This document shows, piece by piece, positions 13,635 to 17,347 of a stretch of DNA of 17,347 bases. Within the stretch, counting starts at the first letter, position 1; the number at the start of each line of letters is the position of its first letter. The notes under the pieces are model-generated. The model saw only the letters and a list, made by a program, of their open reading frames with translations. It was not told where the DNA came from and ran no database searches. Source of the DNA: CAYVOX01 sp964453035. GTDB taxonomy: Bacteria; Chloroflexota; Anaerolineae; Anaerolineales; Anaerolineaceae. The translations under genes were made by a program, and so were the position numbers. The stretch is from positions 1-17,347 of the forward strand of contig CAYVOX010000059.1 in assembly GCA_964453035.1 (NCBI GenBank), given 5' to 3'.

Positions 13635-14681
13635 ATGCTGCTTGCCAACTTCAAACCGCGCCCAAAACTGGTGACCAAAACAACGTTGGTTGAAAAGCCG
13701 CTCTTCCCGGTGATTGACGCCCACAACCACCTGGGAGAGGCTTTTGGCGGCGGCTGGGACCTGCGCCCCGCGGCTGAACTGGTTGACGTGCTGGAGGCAG
13801 CGGAGGTGCGGCACCTGGTTGACCTGGACGGCGGCTGGGGAGAGGGTTTGCTGCAGAAGCACCTGGAGCATTTCAAAGCGCCTTACCCGGAGCGCTTTTC
13901 CATCTTTGGGGGCGTGGAGTGGGACCGTTGGCCTGAATTCGGCGAGCGTTTTGGCGAGTGGGCGGCAGAGCGCCTGAGGGTTCAGGCTAGTTGGGGCGCC
14001 CGGGGATTAAAGATCTGGAAAGGCCTGGGACTGACGGTGCGAGACCAGCACGGCGCGCTGGTGGGGGTGGATGACGACCGGCTGGAACCCATCTGGCAGG
14101 CGGCGGGTGAACTGAAGTTGCCGGTGCTGATCCACGTGGGCGACCCGGTGGCTTTCTTTGACCCGCTGGATGAAACCAACGAGCGCTGGGAGGAGTTGCA
14201 GGCCAACCCTGACTGGCAATTCCCCAGCCCGCCCTTCCCGCCGTTTATGCAGGTGATGCAGGGCCTGTTCAACCTGGTTCAGCGGCACCCGGGCACCACT
14301 TTCATCGGCGCGCATGTGGGCTGCTATGCCGAAAACCTGGCGTGGGTCAGCCAGATGCTGGCACGCTGCCCGAATTATTTCATTGATATCAGCGCGCGCA
14401 TCGCGGAGTTGGGCCGCCAGCCGTACTCCGCCCGGCGTTTTTTCATCCAACATGCCGACCGCATCCTGTTTGGCATGGATATGGCTCCCCGGTTGGATGC
14501 CTACCGGCTGTATTACCGCTTTTTAGAGACGGATGACGAATACTTCAATTACGGCCTGCGCGAGATACCTTCTCAGGGCCGCTGGCGGATTTACGGCTTA
14601 TCCCTGCCGCCTGAAGTTCTGGAGAAGGTGTACTTCGCAAACGCTGCCAGGTTATTGCAGGTTGGGCAGGTAGCTTCTTGA
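13635..14681 (+). CDS. Amidohydrolase-2 family metal-dependent hydrolase
   Basis: The product is 348 residues and has no signal peptide. It is a TIM-barrel with the metal-binding signatures of the amidohydrolase-2/ACMSD-like group: H30-x-H32 (IDAHNHLG), H167 (LIHVGDP), H227 (GAHVG) and D282 (FGMDM). GLKIWKGLGLTVRD lies near 119-132 and GDPVAFFDPLDETNERW near 169. Members hydrolyse or decarboxylate varied small molecules; the substrate is not evident here. GGGAAGG lies 5 bases before ATG 13635. No clear -10 box was found upstream, although TTGACC occurs at 13581, so it may depend on read-through from the CBS gene or on a weak promoter. Confidence 0.88.
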   Translation: MLLANFKPRPKLVTKTTLVEKPLFPVIDAHNHLGEAFGGGWDLRPAAELVDVLEAAEVRHLVDLDGGWGEGLLQKHLEHFKAPYPERFSIFGGVEWDRWPEFGERFGEWAAERLRVQASWGARGLKIWKGLGLTVRDQHGALVGVDDDRLEPIWQAAGELKLPVLIHVGDPVAFFDPLDETNERWEELQANPDWQFPSPPFPPFMQVMQGLFNLVQRHPGTTFIGAHVGCYAENLAWVSQMLARCPNYFIDISARIAELGRQPYSARRFFIQHADRILFGMDMAPRLDAYRLYYRFLETDDEYFNYGLREIPSQGRWRIYGLSLPPEVLEKVYFANAARLLQVGQVAS

Positions 14682-14698
14682 TTCAATGGCAGAATAAT

Positions 14699-14727
14699 TT
14701 GACATCCCACGCAACCTGCACTATAGT
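14699..14727 (+). promoter_or_regulatory. Promoter of the membrane HhH protein gene
   Basis: TTGACA (14699-14704) and TATAGT (14722-14727) with a 17-base spacer lie just after the amidohydrolase stop. The leader of about 25 nt carries AGGAGG (14748-14753). Confidence 0.8.
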
Positions 14728-14758
14728 CATCATATCCAGTGTGTAACAGGAGGATGAA

Positions 14759-15184
14759 ATGGAACAAACGGTTGGCTTGATTATCGGCGTTGTTGCCATC
14801 GCCATTACCCTTTTCCTCATTTTTTGGGGCATAAAGAAGGAACAGGCGCACACGAAGACCGCTCCGGTTGCTGAGGTTGAAGAAAAAGCTGCGCCAGTTG
14901 TGGCGGAAAAAGCAGCGCCCGTCAAAGTCGCGCCGGTGGTTCCGGACGACCTGGTCATCATCGAGGGCATCGGCCCCAAGATTGCCGCGCTGCTCAAGAG
15001 CAACGGCATTGCCACGTTTGCCCAGCTTGCCGACGTGGATGTTGCTGTGTTGGAAAAACTGCTGCGAGAAAACGGCCTACAATTTGCAAAGCCCGCTTCC
15101 TGGCCGCAGCAGGCCAAACTGGCTGCTGAAGGCAAGATGGAAGAGCTGAAGGCGCTGCAGGAAAAGCTGACCGCCGGACGGTAA
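14759..15184 (+). CDS. Membrane-tethered helix-hairpin-helix protein
   Basis: The product is 141 residues. A single N-terminal membrane helix (~5-25, LIIGVVAIAITLFLIFWGI) is followed by KKEQ, placing the C-terminus in the cytoplasm by the positive-inside rule. An Ala/Pro/Val/Lys/Glu-rich linker (~30-62) holds repeated EKAAPV-type units. The C-terminal domain (~63-141) opens with DDLVIIEGIGPKIAALLKSNGI, a classic helix-hairpin-helix (GIGPKIA), and continues with TFAQLADVDVAVLEKLL and a WPQQAKLAAEG segment. HhH domains of this sort usually bind nucleic acid or serve as protein-interaction modules. AGGAGG lies 5 bases before ATG 14759. It has its own strong promoter and a terminator, so it is a single-gene unit. 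The function is unknown. Confidence 0.88.
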   Translation: MEQTVGLIIGVVAIAITLFLIFWGIKKEQAHTKTAPVAEVEEKAAPVVAEKAAPVKVAPVVPDDLVIIEGIGPKIAALLKSNGIATFAQLADVDVAVLEKLLRENGLQFAKPASWPQQAKLAAEGKMEELKALQEKLTAGR

Positions 15185-15204
15185 ACCGAGTTTTTGACCC
15201 AACA

Positions 15205-15237
15205 GCCTGGTGCTTGCAGCATCAGGCCTTTTGATTT
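15205..15237 (+). terminator. Terminator of the HhH gene
   Basis: GCCTGGTGC (15205-15213) pairs with GCATCAGGC (15219-15227; one G-U pair) around a TTGCA loop, followed by CTTTTGATTT. It lies 20 bases after the HhH stop. Confidence 0.85.
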
Positions 15238-15290
15238 AATCTCAGCGGCGGGCAAGCAGGGAATCCCCTGGTTAAAACAACAGGAATAAT

Positions 15291-15329
15291 AATCCTGCCC
15301 CGGCGCGTTTACCGGGGCAGGATTTTCTA
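15291..15329. terminator. Bidirectional terminator between HhH and extracellular nuclease genes
   Basis: AATCCTGCCCCGG (15291-15303) and CCGGGGCAGGATT (15312-15324) form a perfect 13-bp stem with an 8-base loop. T-rich tails follow on both sides (TTTTCTAT on plus; ATTATTATT on minus). It mainly ends the minus-strand nuclease gene, 20 bases after its stop, and backs up the HhH terminator. Confidence 0.9.
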
Positions 15330-15349
15330 TCTCAGTCTGATGCAGTGGG

Positions 15350-17347
15350 TCAGTGGGTGGTGATGCTGCCGCCGCCCAACGCAACGGTCGGCGGGGCGTA
15401 CTCAGCCGCGCCGGGTTCGCTATCGTAAACTTGCGTTCCGGCTGCGTTCCAGATCTGGATGCGGAAGCGGTCGATGCCATCCCCACCCAGTTTGGTTGAG
15501 CCATCCACCGCGCTGAGCAGGAAGGTGTGCCCGGCAACGCCGTTGAAGATGCCGGTGCCGCGCAGCCAGCTGTAGCGCCCATTGACAACCAGCCAGTTGT
15601 AGGTGCTGCCGGTGAAGGTCAGGCCGGTTTTTTCGATGATGTAGCTGACCACCGCCACCGGGTAGGGATTCTTCTTGACGTACTTGGCATCGAAGGAGAA
15701 TTCACCCTTGCCCTCCGGCGCGCTGATCCAGCCGCCGCCGGTGACAAACAGGCCGGCGGGGTTGTAAACCGCCACATTGGCTGTGTCAACCGCCGTCAGG
15801 CCGCCGATATCCGTCACCTGGACCGCAACGGGATAGATGCCCGTGACAGCAGCGGAAAAGACGACACTTGCGCCGGATGCATCATCAAAGGAGCCATCGT
15901 TATCCAGGTCCCAGGCGTAGGCGAGGTCCTTGCCTTCGGGGTCGAACCCGACGGCGCTGAGCGTCACCGGAACGTTGACCGGGGTGGCGTACAGGGGCAT
16001 GATGTCAACCGTGGGGGGCAGGTTGGTCAGGTACAGGCCAACGATGACCGCATCGTGATCGGAGGTGCGGTACTGGTTGGGTTCGTAGAGCGCATCCTGA
16101 GCAGGCGGCTTGAAGGAGGTGTCGTAATCCAACACGTCCGTTTCATCGGCGTTGATGTGCCAGTCCGCCACGCCGGTGATCTGCGCTTCCATGCCGGCGT
16201 TAGCCAGGGCGTGGTCGAGGTAGCCGTTCTGCCCGTCAAAGACGTAGGAGTAGGCGTACTTGCCCTGGTAATTGTAGATGAGGTTGGTGTAATCATCCGC
16301 GGTGCCGGCGAGGTCATCCGGGCCGGCTTTTATGGCAGTGATGGGATCTTCCATGGCGTAGGAGTTGAGGTCGCCCAGGATGATGAAGTCCGCATCGCCG
16401 GAGCCGGTCGGGTCGGAGGCCAGCCAATCCACCAGGGCCTGGGCTGCCAGGGTGCGGGTAACGTTGCAGTTGCCCTGCCCGTCGCCGAGATCAAGATCTC
16501 CGACGTCGTCGCAGGCTGAGCCCTTGGATTTGAGGTGGTTGACCGCCACAGTGAAGCGCGCGCCGGTGCTGTTTTCTTCAAAGGTTTGCGCCAGGGTGGG
16601 GCGGTTCTTCGTATCCAGGAAGCGGGGATCAACTTCCGTGGTGAGCAGCTTGAAAGCGCCAACCGGTGTCACCAGGGCGGGTTTGTAAAGCATGCCGACG
16701 CGAATGGCATCCGTTCCGATGATGCCGGTGTCGATGTAGCTGTAAGTTCCGGCACCCAGAAGGTCATTTAAGCCAGACGCGAGATCCGCCAGCGGTTCAA
16801 CGCCGGGGGTGTTCTCAACTTCGTTCAGACCGATGACAGCCGCATCCAGGCCTTTGAGCGCCTGCAGCAGCTTGGTGCGCTGGCGGGTGAATTCATCAAC
16901 CTGGTCTGAATCCCAACCGCGGCATTCCACGTTTTGCAGGGGGCCGCATGTGTTATCCAATATGTTGCCGGTGGGGTAATCGGCGGTGAGGAAGTAATTG
17001 AGGGTGTTCATGGCGGCGATTTTCATGCTGCCGCCCACATCTTCCGGCGCAGCCGGGCGCGGGTTGACGGCGGTGTAATCCGCCGGGCCGGTGGGGATGA
17101 TGCGGTAGAGGCTAAAATCATAGCCCAGCACGCCAGTTGCGTTTTGCACCAGGTCTCCGCCGCGGAACAGGTTGCTCAGGCTGAAGGGCAGGCCGTTGGG
17201 GTGGCGTAAAACGGCGGGGTTTTGCGCGCTGTTGACGTCATCCAGCGTGATGCGCCGCAGGCTGTTTGCCAGGGTGCGCGCATTGGCAGCATCGCCAGGT
17301 TCTTCAACCGCGGTGCCGGTGTAAGCGCGAGATTCACCCTCCAGCGG
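15350..17347 (-). CDS. Extracellular nuclease, ExeM/NucH type, with PKD and post-COAP-like domains (5' partial)
   Basis: 665 residues are visible; the frame stays open to the window edge, so the N-terminus and signal peptide lie outside. The visible N-terminal stretch (~1-100: LRRITLDDVNSAQNP..LSNLFRGGDLV..GVLGYDFSLYRI..NPRP) matches the region that precedes the nuclease domain in ExeM-type proteins. The endonuclease/exonuclease/phosphatase domain (~106-435) shows MKIAAMNTLNYF, GLNEVEN, VAVNHLKSKGSACDD, ILGDLNSY and TSDHDAVIVGL, holding the catalytic Asn, Glu, His and Asp residues. A PKD domain (~446-527, AYAWDLDNDGSFDD) and a C-terminal domain (~534-650, LFVTGGGWISAPEGKGEF..YNWLVVNGRY..DRFRIQIWN) of the post-COAP type follow. 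The likely role is DNA degradation outside the cell for nutrients or matrix remodelling. A GTG at 17149 is an internal valine, not the start. Confidence 0.92.
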   Translation of the reverse strand, partial: PLEGESRAYTGTAVEEPGDAANARTLANSLRRITLDDVNSAQNPAVLRHPNGLPFSLSNLFRGGDLVQNATGVLGYDFSLYRIIPTGPADYTAVNPRPAAPEDVGGSMKIAAMNTLNYFLTADYPTGNILDNTCGPLQNVECRGWDSDQVDEFTRQRTKLLQALKGLDAAVIGLNEVENTPGVEPLADLASGLNDLLGAGTYSYIDTGIIGTDAIRVGMLYKPALVTPVGAFKLLTTEVDPRFLDTKNRPTLAQTFEENSTGARFTVAVNHLKSKGSACDDVGDLDLGDGQGNCNVTRTLAAQALVDWLASDPTGSGDADFIILGDLNSYAMEDPITAIKAGPDDLAGTADDYTNLIYNYQGKYAYSYVFDGQNGYLDHALANAGMEAQITGVADWHINADETDVLDYDTSFKPPAQDALYEPNQYRTSDHDAVIVGLYLTNLPPTVDIMPLYATPVNVPVTLSAVGFDPEGKDLAYAWDLDNDGSFDDASGASVVFSAAVTGIYPVAVQVTDIGGLTAVDTANVAVYNPAGLFVTGGGWISAPEGKGEFSFDAKYVKKNPYPVAVVSYIIEKTGLTFTGSTYNWLVVNGRYSWLRGTGIFNGVAGHTFLLSAVDGSTKLGGDGIDRFRIQIWNAAGTQVYDSEPGAAEYAPPTVALGGGSITTH

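Noticed and set aside
15527..16519. 330-codon plus-strand frame opposite the extracellular nuclease
   Set aside because: It is antisense to the clearly recognised nuclease and its composition (Gly/Val/Asp-rich) is that of a mirror frame of a GC-biased gene.

Overview
The window reads as an ordinary, gene-dense chromosomal segment of a moderately GC-rich bacterium. The most likely source is a Chloroflexota lineage such as Anaerolineae. This placement is an inference from three things: the gene mix (PIN-TRAM/cysS/rlmB cluster, DUF456, a T-box in front of serS, and large secreted proteins with PKD or post-COAP-like domains), Shine-Dalgarno sites of the AGGAGG type, and near-consensus sigma70-type promoters. 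I see no phage, insertion sequence, CRISPR array or rRNA operon.

Layout. Positions 1-300 hold a tRNA-Glu(CUC) on the minus strand and a divergent promoter. Positions 302-3550 (+) form a compact operon: a membrane PIN-TRAM protein (YacL type), cysS, and an rlmB-like SPOUT rRNA methyltransferase. It is followed by a separately transcribed bacterial ferritin (3628-4110) and a bidirectional terminator. From the other side, serS and a DUF456 membrane protein (minus strand) run into the same terminator. They are controlled by a complete serine T-box leader (about 5976-6231) with a TTGACA/TATAAT promoter. Next on the minus strand come a ClbS/DfsB-like four-helix protein, a UbiA-family prenyltransferase and a DUF429 protein.

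Positions 8694-12717 (minus) encode two exported proteins: an 860-residue membrane-anchored HEXXH protein of unusual architecture, and a secreted alpha/beta hydrolase. A 363-base divergent intergenic region separates them from a plus-strand set: a two-CBS-domain protein whose -35 box sits in a perfect palindrome, an amidohydrolase-2 family enzyme, and a small membrane-tethered helix-hairpin-helix protein with its own strong promoter. The window ends inside a minus-strand extracellular nuclease of the ExeM/NucH type with PKD and post-COAP-like domains.

How it fits together. The left half is translation and housekeeping: tRNA-Glu, CysRS, SerRS with tRNA-Ser sensing, rRNA methylation, and iron storage. 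The right half is dominated by the cell surface and secretome, with a putative peptidase, esterase and nuclease that suggest polymer scavenging. The clearest regulatory element is the serine T-box, which can be resolved down to its antiterminator bulge. The most likely undescribed items are the 860-residue HEXXH membrane protein, the membrane-tethered HhH protein and the palindromic operator at the CBS gene. I found no convincing evidence for a wholly new multi-gene system.
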